Source: Streptomyces umbrinus (GTDB lineage: Bacteria; Actinomycetota; Actinomycetes; Streptomycetales; Streptomycetaceae). Taken from it: 64,000 nt of DNA. The notes beneath the pieces were generated by a model. It was not told where the DNA came from, ran no database searches, and saw nothing but the letters and a program-made list of their open reading frames with translations. The position numbers and the translations under genes were made by a program. The number at the start of each line of letters is the position of its first letter. The first letter of the stretch is position 1. Below are positions 7,687 through 15,966 of the stretch, one piece after another. The stretch spans positions 10,019,501 to 10,083,500 of the forward strand of contig NZ_JAUSZI010000002.1 of assembly GCF_030817415.1 (NCBI RefSeq). The letters are read 5' to 3'.

Positions 7687-8984
7687 CAGGCCACCTCGTT
7701 ACTGCGCTTGCCCGCGGGCTTCGCAGCGAGGGCCTGCTGCTCGACGTGGCGAGCCGCGATGTACAGGCCCTCGCGGTTCAGGTGCCGCGAGTAGCTCGAG
7801 TCGAGGTAGAGCACGGGCACGTCGCCTGCGGCCTTCAGCAGCGCCGGGTGCAGCAGGTGCTTGATCGGGCCCGAGCCGCCGCCGTAGACGTAGACGACCT
7901 CGGTCGTCGCGCCGGCCTGGGAGAGGACGTCACCGAAGGAGGAGGCGATCTCGGCGACCAGGTAGCTGGCCTCGTCCTCGACGAAGCCGGCGGCGCGCTG
8001 GTGACGGTTCTTCACCAGCACCGACGGCTCCGCGTGGAGGAAGTCGGCCAGCTGCTTGCGCGAGGAGAACAGCAGCGTGGCGTCCGACTCGCTCATGCGC
8101 TCCATGGCGTTCATCAGCGCGGTGCCGTAGCCCTCGTCGAGGGTGTCGGCCGCCTCGGGGTTGAACCGGCCGTCGGTGAAGACCGGGAAGTTCACGGTGC
8201 CCTCGCCGACGTCGACGCCGATGGTGTTCTGCACCGCCACCAGATCGGAGGCAGAGACACCTTCCACGATGGACGTGTCACGGGCGCGCAGATCATCGAG
8301 CAGAGCCTGTGCGAGCGGCTCGCCCTTGTCGGTGATGGCGAACTGCGCGGAGGCACCCTCGGCCATCACCTGGACGTCGACGAACTGCAGACGCACCGAG
8401 ACGGGAGTGCTGAAGTTCTTGATCGTCACCAGGTGCACCGTCGAATCCGCGCTGCCCAGCAGACCGATGAACTCGGCGGCGTAGGCGTGGCGACGCGCGA
8501 CGAACTCAGAGATCGGCAATGCCAGGCCGGCGCGCACCTGCACGCGCAGCTCGTGATCGGGCAGCGCGCCGTTCTCGCGGGCGTAGTCGCGCAGGGCCTT
8601 CGCGGCGAAGACGCCCAGGACCAGAACCTTGCTCAGCTCCTGATCGGCTTTGGAGTGCTTGCCCAGCACCTCGAACTCGGTGAACTTCGAGCCACGCACA
8701 GACAGCGCTGCGCGGCCGAAGATCCGGCGGTCCGACGCCGCCACCAGGGGAGTGGTGAGCGAGCAGTCGATCTGGTTGTAGAAGTCGCCGGCCAGCACGC
8801 GGGCCGCATCCGCGTCGGGGAGCGGCACCTTCGGCGAGGTGCGGGAAGTCGAGACAACCGCGCTGGGCAGATCGATCTCGTCGAAGGTCCCCTGCTTCGT
8901 GTTCTGGATGACGCCCTTGACGTAGCCGTTGCCGACGTCGATGCCGCCGGTAAGAGTGATGGTGTCGTTGCTGTTGGCGCTCAT
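7686..8984 (-). CDS. parM: ParM-like actin homologue (plasmid segregation ATPase)
   Basis: A 432-residue actin-fold ATPase of the ParM/Alp type that would polymerise into filaments and push plasmid copies apart. Visible motifs, in order: phosphate 1 loop GIDVGNGYVKGVI (about residue 14), phosphate 2 loop IGVDVGEGTVNF (about residue 255) and the adenosine loop VYVYGGGSGPIKHLL (about residue 375). Length and motif order fit the family. The RHH-like gene upstream (9043-9507) is the likely ParR adaptor; in many plasmids parM precedes parR, whereas here parR is first. A 34-residue gene is coupled to the stop. Confidence 0.9.
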   Translation of the reverse strand: MSANSNDTITLTGGIDVGNGYVKGVIQNTKQGTFDEIDLPSAVVSTSRTSPKVPLPDADAARVLAGDFYNQIDCSLTTPLVAASDRRIFGRAALSVRGSKFTEFEVLGKHSKADQELSKVLVLGVFAAKALRDYARENGALPDHELRVQVRAGLALPISEFVARRHAYAAEFIGLLGSADSTVHLVTIKNFSTPVSVRLQFVDVQVMAEGASAQFAITDKGEPLAQALLDDLRARDTSIVEGVSASDLVAVQNTIGVDVGEGTVNFPVFTDGRFNPEAADTLDEGYGTALMNAMERMSESDATLLFSSRKQLADFLHAEPSVLVKNRHQRAAGFVEDEASYLVAEIASSFGDVLSQAGATTEVVYVYGGGSGPIKHLLHPALLKAAGDVPVLYLDSSYSRHLNREGLYIAARHVEQQALAAKPAGKRSNEVA

Positions 8985-9042
8985 GAATTCGGTCCCTCGG
9001 TGTCTGTGTTGTCTGACTGGAAAATGAAATTGACCGCGTCAC

Positions 9043-9507
9043 TCAGCGCCGAGTACTCGCCATGATTTCGTCGATGGATGCCTGCTTCGGCGGCTCCGGC
9101 GGTGCGCTGGGGGCGCGTGCCGCGGGCTCCTCGGCCGTCTCAACCGGTGCGGGAACCGGCTCGGGCTGGGCTACCGGCGCTGGTGTTGTCTTCTCGACGA
9201 CAGCGTCGGCCTGGTCGGTGACCACGGGCTGCGGCTGAACCGGCCGGGCGGCCGGACGGCAATCGGTTGCGGCCTCGTCGTCCTCGTGCTGCTCGGCGCT
9301 CTCCAGCGGCGGCCGGCCGCGACGCGGCAGCTGATCGACGGGCTTGTAGAAGACGTCGATGTACCCGTCGCGCTGAATGGACTCCCGAATGAGCAGTCGC
9401 AGCGACTGCGAGATGTCCGCCTGCACATTGAGCCACTCGATCACCGAGGTATCGGCAGCGGGAACGGTCCAGCGGACCTTGCGAGGTTCACCCGGCTGAC
9501 TCGCCAT
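9043..9507 (-). CDS. parR: ParR-like centromere-binding protein
   Basis: A 154-residue protein; the ATG at 9507 (MASQPGEPRKVRWTVP) is preferred because GGCGAGGTGAG lies just upstream. The N-terminal 50 residues, VRWTVPAADTSVIEWLNVQ followed by SQSLRLLIRESIQRDG, look like the ribbon-helix-helix adaptor domain encoded next to ParM/Alp filaments. The rest is a long Pro/Ala/Glu-rich linker ending in SIDEIMASTRR, a short conserved-looking tail that could contact the filament (inference). The gap to parM is 58 bp. Direct repeats upstream (9639-9708) are candidate binding sites. Confidence 0.75.
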   Translation of the reverse strand: MASQPGEPRKVRWTVPAADTSVIEWLNVQADISQSLRLLIRESIQRDGYIDVFYKPVDQLPRRGRPPLESAEQHEDDEAATDCRPAARPVQPQPVVTDQADAVVEKTTPAPVAQPEPVPAPVETAEEPAARAPSAPPEPPKQASIDEIMASTRR

Positions 9508-9580
9508 TGAACTCACCTCGCCCTGCCACTCGCTCCTGTACTTCATCCGGTCGTTCGCCGGATGTCTCTTGCTCTGTCAT
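9488..9580 (-). CDS. possible leader ORF overlapping parR start
   Basis: A 30-codon frame starting at the ATG at 9580 behind AAAGGCGGTGAG, a strong ribosome binding site, and running into the parR start in another frame (MTEQETSGERPDEVQERVAG). It may be a leader that couples translation, or the site may simply be the true ribosome entry for parR with an upstream start. Supported only by the binding site and position. Confidence 0.3.
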   Translation of the reverse strand: MTEQETSGERPDEVQERVAGRGEFNGESAG

Positions 9581-9627
9581 ATGGACTCACCGCCTTTCTT
9601 GCCTCCCTCGAATGCGAATCGACGCGA

Positions 9628-9720
9628 GTCCACTCTAGTGTCCCTGTCGAGTCCTATGCAAGTACCATTCGATACGCTAGTGATGCGCCATTGATGTCCC
9701 TGTCGAGTACTGGCAGGGAC
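9628..9720 (-). promoter_or_regulatory. repeats upstream of parR: candidate centromere or operator
   Basis: The 14-mer TGTCCCTGTCGAGT occurs twice, at 9639-9652 and 9695-9708, 56 bp apart (about five helical turns), and GGCAGGGAC at 9712-9720 is an inverted partial copy. The stretch is less GC-rich than its surroundings. Position just upstream of parR fits a parC-type centromere that also serves as the autoregulated promoter. A close relative of the first copy (GTCCACTCTAGTGTCCCTGT at 9628) is found at 17482-17501. Confidence 0.5.
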
Positions 9721-10746
9721 GCCTACGAGACGCCACAGTGCTCCCGCCTGGGACGACCGCGTGCAAACCGTCGGCATCATGCGCCTGTGTGCCCCCCCTG
9801 CGACGCGGCAAGTGCTCACGCGGGACACCTGCGAGGCACCAGCGGCCACAGTGCTGATGCCGAGGGGCCGCATTGGAGTACGGATGAGGCCCCATTGGCG
9901 ATCCGATCATGTCTCCTGGGAGACACCACCCGGCATCCCTGCACGGGTGAGTCCTCCGAAGGCTCTGTGTGCGACGCCAGTGCTGCACTGTCGGGGCGCA
10001 CGCGAGACACCGTGAGGACGTGCACAGAGCTCCAAGAGGTACACCGATGTCAGTCGGCGTCTTATGCGTGACCCAGTTGTGTCCTCTGCGTGTCCCGACG
10101 AGTCATCTCGGAGACGCGAGGGAGACGCTGTTTCATTGCTGTTTCATGGAGGGCGAAAGGCCTGTAAGTGCCCCTCACCGAAGCCCGTCGGCGGGCACGG
10201 CAGCGCAGCCACGGAACGCCGGCGGAGCGAGATCAGCACAGCCGCCGGCGAGCCGTCGGCACGGTGATGGCACTGCGCTGGTGCGACGGTCGGTACGGAG
10301 ATGTCATGGTCGCGCAGAGGAGAGCTGAAGGAGAAGGAGCGAAGGGGGGTAGGTCCCCGCACGCAGTGAGCGTGCGGGGAACGACTTGCTTCCGCAGCAA
10401 AGGCCCCTGGAGGAAGACGACAACGGACCGATGACGCTGGAGCTGCTCGCTGTGCCCGATGGGCAGTTGGTCGCAGCAGTCGGGCCCCTCTCCTTCTGAT
10501 GCGTCCACGAAGAACCACCCCGGGCTCGCCGCGCAAGCGCGAAAGGGAACACAGCCCGGGGCCGGAACGTGCGTCGACAAGGCAGTGCCGAACGCCCGCC
10601 TCGGACGCGGTGCGTGAGGTGCTGGCACGCTGCCGCGGCAGCACCGGAGCAACAACCGGAGCACGGTGAATCCACATCGGTGCAGCCAGCACAACGCGAC
10701 GGGGCGAGGCCGGCTGCGCCGCCGCAGCGAGCGGTGAAGCAGAGCG

Positions 10747-10755
10747 TTATCCACA
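10747..10755 (+). promoter_or_regulatory. DnaA-box-like site TTATCCACA
   Basis: An exact match to the classical 9-bp DnaA box TTATCCACA, in a gene-free region. A single 9-mer can occur by chance, but it lies 110 bp from a set of repeats and about 570 bp from a second box. Confidence 0.45.
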
Positions 10756-10856
10756 GCCGGAGCGACGGTGTCGCGAGAGGACGGATCCGCTGCGCGGCGA
10801 GGGCTGTGCTGCCTGCGGCAGCAGGACGATGAACCGGGGCTGCGCCCCTCAGGAGC

Positions 10857-11020
10857 AGACCCGTACCCCCGCCTCGCTCGTGCCTCGCGAGGACGGATCA
10901 GCATGGGGGTACGGCCGTATCGCGGACGTCGAAACAGCAGTACAGCCAGAAGGTGCGATGACCAGGCGAAACAGCCAGACCCGTACCCCCGCTGCGCGGA
11001 GAAGGGGGAGGGGTACGGGT
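10857..11020. repeat. four CCCGTACCCC-type repeats in alternating orientation
   Basis: AGACCCGTACCCCCGC is present at 10857-10872 and again exactly at 10977-10992. The reverse form GGGGGTACGG is at 10905-10914 and GGGGTACGGG at 11010-11019. Four copies alternate in direction over 164 bp, in gene-free DNA next to a DnaA box. They resemble iterons or operator sites, with a core (GTACC) also seen in the iterons at 16785-17213. Confidence 0.55.
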
Positions 11021-11314
11021 CAAGAGGGTACGGACCGTTTCCCCTGATGTTCCAGGCTTCCGCTAACGCTCCAGCCGTGGAACAGCGATGACGACGACAA
11101 GGAAGCAAAAGGGCATAAGGGAACCTGATAACACGTGTCCTGCGGACCCTCGCTTCGCTCGGCCTCTCCGCTGCGCTCCGAGGACGTGTTAGTCGGCATA
11201 GCCGACGGGTTCCACCGCTCGCTCCGCTTGCCGGTCCGTCGGTCGCTGGCGCTCCCTCCGGCTATGCCCAGCGCTGCGCTTGAGGGAGGAAGCCCCACCA
11301 CTGTCCCGCTGCAG

Positions 11315-11334
11315 TTGTCCACAGATGTGGACAG
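11315..11334. promoter_or_regulatory. paired DnaA-box-like sites in inverted orientation
   Basis: TTGTCCACA at 11315-11323 matches the preferred Streptomyces DnaA box, and TGTGGACAG at 11326-11334 is an inverted copy with one mismatch, forming a near-palindrome. This is stronger than a single box. Confidence 0.5.
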
Positions 11335-11668
11335 CAGCAAAGGGTGCAGCAGTGGTGGATCGCCTGGCGCTGAGCGCCTGGCTCAGCGGGAAGTGACGAC
11401 CCATGCGACGGCTCGCCACGCGATCCATCCGGGAGTGGATCACGCCAGCAAGATCTTCCGAGTCGTCAGCCAGCAAAGCTGGCACGGGAGCTGGGTCGAA
11501 CATCGAGATCACGCGGACCCCAGCGGGGTCCGCACTCGATGGTCGCCGCCCGCACCCGAGTCCACGAAGAGGCGCCACCATGACGTCCAGCCCGAAACCT
11601 CGCCCTACGACACCGGAGCCCGCTGCGAGCCGAAATTGTGACAACCGAACAGCAAAGCCGTCGCCGAG

Positions 11669-11881
11669 GTGATGTGCGCCGGCGAAGCCAGGGACATCGG
11701 CAACGTCGACTTCACCAACGGCGAGAACGGCACGGTCGTCACCGTGCACGTCTCCCGCAGCGATGACGGGATGTACACCGTCCACCTCATGCCGATGTGT
11801 GATGACGATCAGATCCACGTCGAGCTCCAGCGGGGGAAGGACCTGGCCGTCATCGAGCCCAGTACCAGCCGGCCGGTATGA
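11669..11881 (+). CDS. small hypothetical protein
   Basis: A 70-residue frame starting at GTG 11669 (or ATG 11672), just after an in-frame TGA at 11639, with GCCGAGG as a weak ribosome binding site. The product reads as a small beta-rich protein (VDFTNGENGTVVTVHVS, then MYTVHLMPMCDDDQIHVEL). Third-position GC is high, as in real genes here. It precedes the SLOG-like gene by 99 bp. Family unknown. Confidence 0.5.
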   Translation: MMCAGEARDIGNVDFTNGENGTVVTVHVSRSDDGMYTVHLMPMCDDDQIHVELQRGKDLAVIEPSTSRPV

Positions 11882-11980
11882 ACCAGCGACATGCAGGCCG
11901 CCACGCCTGCCCAGACATCATGGCCACAGCTCTCGACTCCAGCCGTGGAGACCGCCGAGTCACAAGGAGAGGAGACTCGA

Positions 11981-12475
11981 ATGATTGCTGAAATGATTCC
12001 AGAATCGTTCTCGCACGTCGTCCTCATCACCGGTTCCCGCAGCTGGAACGACGAGCAGAGCATGCGCTCGGCGTTCAACGACGCCTGGTGCGACTGGGGA
12101 GCGGAGAACGTCACCCGGCCGGTACTCATCTCGGGGCATTGCCCCGAGGGTGCCGACGCCATGGCCGAGCGCCTGTGGCGGGCCGCCGGCTTCGAGATCC
12201 GCACCTTCCCCGCCGCCTGGTCGGCTCATAGGAAGCGGGCCGGCTTCCAGCGCAACCAGGAGATGGTCGACGCCGCCCAGGTCTTCCGCGAGGCCGGGGC
12301 TCAGGTGTTGTGTACGGCCTTCCTCGACCTCTGCCGGAAGCCCGGATGTCGGCAGCGAGACCAGGAGCAGCTCATGCCGCATACGCCGGGGCACTTCTCG
12401 CACGGCACCATCCACTGCAGGTCTCGCGCGCGAGCTGCGGGGATCAAGACGACTAACGTGATCCATCCGGTCTGA
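11981..12475 (+). CDS. SLOG-fold (YspA/DUF2493-like) protein
   Basis: A 164-residue protein starting at the ATG at 11981 (MIAEMIPESF) with GGAGAGGAGAC just upstream. It shows the pattern of DUF2493/YspA proteins of the SLOG superfamily: a first strand VVLITGSRSW, then LISGHCPEGADAMAERLWR (the G-x-x-x-GAD nucleotide-binding turn) and later FQRNQEMVDAA. SLOG domains bind nucleotides or nucleotide-derived ligands; some act in stress or conflict systems. The C-terminus has LCRKPGCRQRD, possibly a metal-binding addition. A strong hairpin terminator follows directly. Confidence 0.8.
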   Translation: MIAEMIPESFSHVVLITGSRSWNDEQSMRSAFNDAWCDWGAENVTRPVLISGHCPEGADAMAERLWRAAGFEIRTFPAAWSAHRKRAGFQRNQEMVDAAQVFREAGAQVLCTAFLDLCRKPGCRQRDQEQLMPHTPGHFSHGTIHCRSRARAAGIKTTNVIHPV

Positions 12476-12483
12476 GGACGCAC

Positions 12484-12515
12484 GAAGGGCCCTGCAGTGT
12501 GCTGCAGGGCCCTTC
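12484..12515. terminator. hairpin terminator between SLOG gene and lsr2
   Basis: Perfect 14-bp inverted repeat GAAGGGCCCTGCAG / CTGCAGGGCCCTTC with a 4-nt loop, between two convergent genes. It could stop transcription from both sides; there is no T-run, as is usual in actinomycetes. Confidence 0.8.
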
Positions 12516-12563
12516 AGGGACGAACGAGAGAAGTCGGCCAGGAGGCGAACGCCCGGCTCAGCA

Positions 12564-12902
12564 CTACTTGCTCCGATCGATGCCATGCGCCTCGTCAAAG
12601 GCCTTCATGATCATCTTCGGGATGCGTCCCCGCCCCGCGAACTCATAGCCGTTCTTCTTGCCCCACGCGCGGATCTCGTCGCGCTCCTCGGGAGTCGTCT
12701 CGGGTACGACTCGCTTCTTGGCTGGCGTTGTCTTCTCGGCTTTCCGGCCGACCTTCAGATACGGCTTCAGCGCTTCCTCAAGCTTCTTCTGCTCCTCAGG
12801 GGTGAGATCGATTTCGTACCAGGTGTCACCCAAGCCAAACGTCTGTGTAGCCGCATCCGGCTTACCACTTAGATCTGACTCGACAATGCTTCGAATGGCC
12901 AT
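12564..12902 (-). CDS. lsr2: Lsr2-like nucleoid-associated protein
   Basis: A 112-residue protein starting at the ATG at 12902 (MAIRSIVESDLSG). The N-terminal dimerisation domain is recognisable (TWYEIDLTPEEQKKLEEAL), followed by a basic linker and the C-terminal DNA-binding domain with EIRAWGKKNGYEFAGRGRIP, where GRGRIP is the AT-hook-like RGR that enters the minor groove. Length is normal for Lsr2. Family members are H-NS-like silencers of AT-rich DNA; a plasmid copy would shape expression of the plasmid or protect it from host silencing. No clear ribosome binding site is visible; a leaderless transcript is possible. Confidence 0.9.
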   Translation of the reverse strand: MAIRSIVESDLSGKPDAATQTFGLGDTWYEIDLTPEEQKKLEEALKPYLKVGRKAEKTTPAKKRVVPETTPEERDEIRAWGKKNGYEFAGRGRIPKMIMKAFDEAHGIDRSK

Positions 12903-13110
12903 GCTGGCGAGAGTAGCCGATGCGTAAGGACCCTGGAAAGTCTGTCGCAGCCATTCGGGATAAGTGTGCCATTTAGAACCCGAATGAGACTCGAAAGTAC
13001 TGCTGAATGAGCAGAGCAAGAGAATGCTACTGCTAAAATCACAGCAATGTCGGGGGTGTCACCTTTCCCGTTCTCCGCCGACCAACGACCCCGATCGGGA
13101 GGCCTCCACC

Positions 13111-14964
13111 ATGTCCATGCTCCAGACCGTCGACGACCATTCGCTCACCGGCGAGGACACCGACCTCTTCGAGCTGCTGTGCCAGCGCAGGGGGTGGTCG
13201 GATCAGTACCTGAAGGAGATCGAGTCCACCGAGCACGACGAGCTCCTGGACCTGGCCGAGATGGTCGAGGCCCTTGCGGACGCCCGAGCCACGGGAAAGA
13301 AGATCGTCATTGCCCCCGACTTCGATATGGACGGCATCTCCTCCGGGGTCCTCGGCTACGCCGGTTTGTCCGAGCTCGGCTTCGATGTCGAGCTGCATCT
13401 GCCCGACTACCGCCGCGGTCACGAGCTTGCGCCCGAGGACATCGCTGAGATCCACGCGAAGTGGCCCGACACGCGGGTCCTGCTCACCTGCGACGGGGGA
13501 GTGAACTCCCGCCGCGGTATCGCCGCCGCGCGTGCCCTGGGCTGGATGACGCTGGTGACCGATCACCACGAGGAGCTCGCGCCGGGCTCGACCGCGGACG
13601 TCACCGTTGACCCGTGCCGGATGGACGAGACCTATGCCCACACCGGGATCTGTGGTGCGCACGTGCTCTACCAGGTGCTTGAGGCGTACACCCGTGTGCA
13701 CCGGCCCGAGAAGCGCTGGGAGATCCACCTGCTGCGCCTGTTCGCCGGCCTTGGCACCGTCTCCGACGTCATGCCCGTGCTGTACGAGAACCGCCAGCTG
13801 GTGCGCGATGCGATCTCGATCGCCCGCCTGCTGCGCGTCGCCGCGCCGAAGACGATCCCCAATCCCTGGGGTGGGTTCGACGCTGATCCCGATGCCATCG
13901 ACGTCGAGCAGTCGATCCTGATGCAGCTGCTGCGCACCGAGCCGCACCACCCGGTCTTCCTCCGGGCCTTCGAGGGCTTCGCGATCGTGCTCAAGGCCTT
14001 CGCGCAGGTCGGCAAGATCCGAGATGTCGACGACCTCGACGAGGGTTTCTTCGGCTTCTACCTCGCCCCGGCAATGAACAGCCCGCGTCGCACGGGGGCC
14101 TCGCTTGAGCCGTGCTTCGCGGCGTTCACGGCCGCCGGCGCTGACGTCAAGCTCAAGGCCGCCCACCAGGTGATCGAGAACAACGAGCTGCGCAAGCATC
14201 TGGTCATCGAGCACATGGAAGAACTCGCAGCCGGGGACCAGCCGTTGGCCCCGTGGGTGTACTTCTCGGACGCCTACCCGGGCATGTACGGGCTGCTGGC
14301 CAACCGGATGATGGAGCTCAACGGCCACCCGGTCGTCGTCGTCAACCGGCCCGCCGGCTCCGACGATTTCGTCAGCGGCTCCGGTCGCGCACCGGGGTGG
14401 TTCGACATCATCACCAGCCTGGAGCCGCACGACGGTCTCAGCGCCATCGGGCACCAGCAGGCCTGCGGCGTCCGCGTCGCGAAAGCCGAGAAACTGGGCG
14501 ACCTCGTCGCCGTGCTGCAGGAGGCCACCCAGGTCGCCCTGCTCGCCGTCAGCACCGATGGCCCGAACGGTGATCTCGTGCTCGGCCCGGACGCCGACTG
14601 CGACGCCAGCCTCGAGGACCTGCAGCCGTTGTTCGAGCTGGTGCGCCGGACCGAGGGTCTCAAGCCCTTCGGGCACGGCTTCACCGCTCCGGTCGTCGAG
14701 ATCGCGATCGAGCCCCTGGGCCTGCGCGTGGACCGGATCGGATCCGAATCACAGCACCTGCGTCTGGTCACCCGGTCCGGCCTGTCCTGCCTGTGGTGGA
14801 ACGTCGCCGAGGAGAAGTTCGACATGCTCCGGGGCTTCGTGCAGCGCGCCAGCCGCACCGAGCTCGGGACGCTGCGCTTCACGGCGGCGCTGCAGCTGAA
14901 CACCTTCCGCGGTGACACCCGCGTCCAGGCCGTGATCAACGAACAGATCACCACGGCTGCTTGA
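13111..14964 (+). CDS. DHH-family phosphoesterase (RecJ-like)
   Basis: A 617-residue protein. I chose the ATG at 13111 (MSMLQTVDDHS); the 29 residues of the longer frame look non-coding. Motifs in order: PDFDMDGISSG (metal-binding D-x-D, about residue 68), LTCDGGV, the signature VTDHHEE (about residue 155), GICGAHVLYQVLE, and in the C-terminal DHHA1-like part AIGHQQACGVRVAK. This fits RecJ-like 5'-3' single-strand exonucleases, which process gapped or broken DNA. It is large for a nanoRNase. It is the first of the plus-strand replication-related genes, and the CPBP protease follows about 20 bp later. Confidence 0.85.
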   Translation: MSMLQTVDDHSLTGEDTDLFELLCQRRGWSDQYLKEIESTEHDELLDLAEMVEALADARATGKKIVIAPDFDMDGISSGVLGYAGLSELGFDVELHLPDYRRGHELAPEDIAEIHAKWPDTRVLLTCDGGVNSRRGIAAARALGWMTLVTDHHEELAPGSTADVTVDPCRMDETYAHTGICGAHVLYQVLEAYTRVHRPEKRWEIHLLRLFAGLGTVSDVMPVLYENRQLVRDAISIARLLRVAAPKTIPNPWGGFDADPDAIDVEQSILMQLLRTEPHHPVFLRAFEGFAIVLKAFAQVGKIRDVDDLDEGFFGFYLAPAMNSPRRTGASLEPCFAAFTAAGADVKLKAAHQVIENNELRKHLVIEHMEELAAGDQPLAPWVYFSDAYPGMYGLLANRMMELNGHPVVVVNRPAGSDDFVSGSGRAPGWFDIITSLEPHDGLSAIGHQQACGVRVAKAEKLGDLVAVLQEATQVALLAVSTDGPNGDLVLGPDADCDASLEDLQPLFELVRRTEGLKPFGHGFTAPVVEIAIEPLGLRVDRIGSESQHLRLVTRSGLSCLWWNVAEEKFDMLRGFVQRASRTELGTLRFTAALQLNTFRGDTRVQAVINEQITTAA

Positions 14965-14984
14965 GACCCATAGAGGAGGAGGCC

Positions 14985-15788
14985 TTGACGACTTCACCGA
15001 TCACTTCGCGTCTGTTCCGCATCGGGTGGTGCGTCCTTGTACCCTTCGCCGCCGTCGCGGTCTACCTCGGCCTCGGCGTCGTCGCAGTCCGCCTCATCGG
15101 AGAGCCGATCGCTGCGACCGCCGTCCTGGACATGCTTGTTGTCGTCCTGGTCGGTTCGGTGAGGATCCAGCGGCCCCGGTGGCTCGCGCATGCGCCGGCC
15201 CCGCGGCCGAGGCCGAAGATCCCACGCTCCGGGTGGACCGTCCTCGGCTGCGCGGTCCTGGCCTTCCTCGCCGGCCAGTCGTTGGCCTTGTGGATCTACG
15301 TCACGGCCGGGTCCGGCGGCTTCGACGCGTCGAACCAGACCAGGCACGCGGCCGGGGCCATGGCGACCCTGCTGCTCACCCTGGTCGCGGCTCCCGCGGG
15401 GGAGGAGACCCTGTTCCGAGGGCTGATCTACCCGTTGCTGCGTAAGCGGGTGAGTGTCCTCGCCTCCACGCTGGTCACCGCCGTGGTGTTCGGCCTGGTG
15501 CACGGCAGTGCCGTGCAGTTCGCCTCGGCTCTGCCGTTGGCGGTGCTCCTGGCCCTGATCTACGAACGCACGCGAGTGCTGTGGCCTTGCGTGCTCCTGC
15601 ACCTGGGCTTCAACCTCGCTGCCGCCCTTGTCCCAGCACAGGTGCTCGGCGCTCTGGCAAACCCCGTCTCCGCGGTGTTCCTGTGCCTGGCCTTTGCTGG
15701 TTGTGCCTTGGGGCTCTACCGGCGGGTCGCCGGCGGGACTGCGCCGGGCGCAGTCCAGGGCGCGGGAGGCGAGTCGGCGATGCAGTGA
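14985..15788 (+). CDS. CPBP-family intramembrane metalloprotease
   Basis: A 267-residue membrane protein. The TTG at 14985 is preferred because GAGGAGGAGG lies immediately upstream; an in-frame TTG at 14961 overlaps the DHH gene. Several hydrophobic helices are visible (IGWCVLVPFAAVAVYLGLG, LGCAVLAFLAGQSLALWIY and others). The catalytic motifs of CPBP (Abi/Rce1-like) proteases are present: EETLFRGLIYPL (E-E-x3-R), VFGLVHGSA (F-x3-H) and LLHLGFN (H-x3-N). These enzymes cut or bind within the membrane; in bacteria some are tied to bacteriocin immunity. The target here is unknown. Confidence 0.9.
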   Translation: MTTSPITSRLFRIGWCVLVPFAAVAVYLGLGVVAVRLIGEPIAATAVLDMLVVVLVGSVRIQRPRWLAHAPAPRPRPKIPRSGWTVLGCAVLAFLAGQSLALWIYVTAGSGGFDASNQTRHAAGAMATLLLTLVAAPAGEETLFRGLIYPLLRKRVSVLASTLVTAVVFGLVHGSAVQFASALPLAVLLALIYERTRVLWPCVLLHLGFNLAAALVPAQVLGALANPVSAVFLCLAFAGCALGLYRRVAGGTAPGAVQGAGGESAMQ

Positions 15789-15822
15789 TCGAGGTACTCA
15801 GCCTCTTCTGAAAAACGATGGT

Positions 15823-15877
15823 GCCCTCCCTGCGGGACCTGGCGGCCTTTCAGCCGCCGGTGCCTCGTGCGGAGGGC
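15823..15877 (+). terminator. nested hairpin after CPBP gene
   Basis: GCCCTCC at 15823-15829 pairs with GGAGGGC at 15871-15877, enclosing a second hairpin GGCGG / CCGCC at 15841-15858. It follows the CPBP stop by 35 bp. Confidence 0.55.
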
Positions 15878-15885
15878 ATGCTCGT

Positions 15886-15937
15886 GGTGACCGGGGTGAT
15901 CCGGTCACCGGGGGTGACTGAAATAACTATTCAGTCA
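15886..15937 (+). promoter_or_regulatory. two palindromes upstream of gene 15967: operator candidate
   Basis: GGTGACCGG / CCGGTCACC (15886-15909, 6-nt spacer) is followed by the AT-rich palindrome TGACTGAA / TTCAGTCA (15915-15937, 7-nt spacer). The second is unusual for its low GC and overlaps where a promoter for the next gene should be (TCATACT follows), so a dimeric repressor site is plausible. Confidence 0.55.
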
Positions 15938-15966
15938 TACTCATCAGGAGAGGAGAGGATCTCATC

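Larger units (their letters stand above)
9730..11668. other. about 1.9 kb without a convincing gene; repeat-rich
   Basis: Open frames exist on both strands (the longest, minus 10233-11108, is rich in Arg, Ser, Pro and Cys), but none has protein-like composition or a good start, so I treat them as chance frames in GC-rich DNA. The stretch holds two DnaA-box-like sites (separate entries), a group of CCCGTACCCC-type repeats, repeated GAGGACGGATC segments near 10765 and 10890, and several hairpins. It separates the minus-strand par run from plus-strand genes, as expected of a control or origin region. Confidence 0.5.

Noticed and set aside
10233..11108. 291-residue minus-strand frame in the repeat region
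   Set aside because: Very rich in Arg, Ser, Pro and Cys, without a domain; it overlaps DnaA boxes and repeats.
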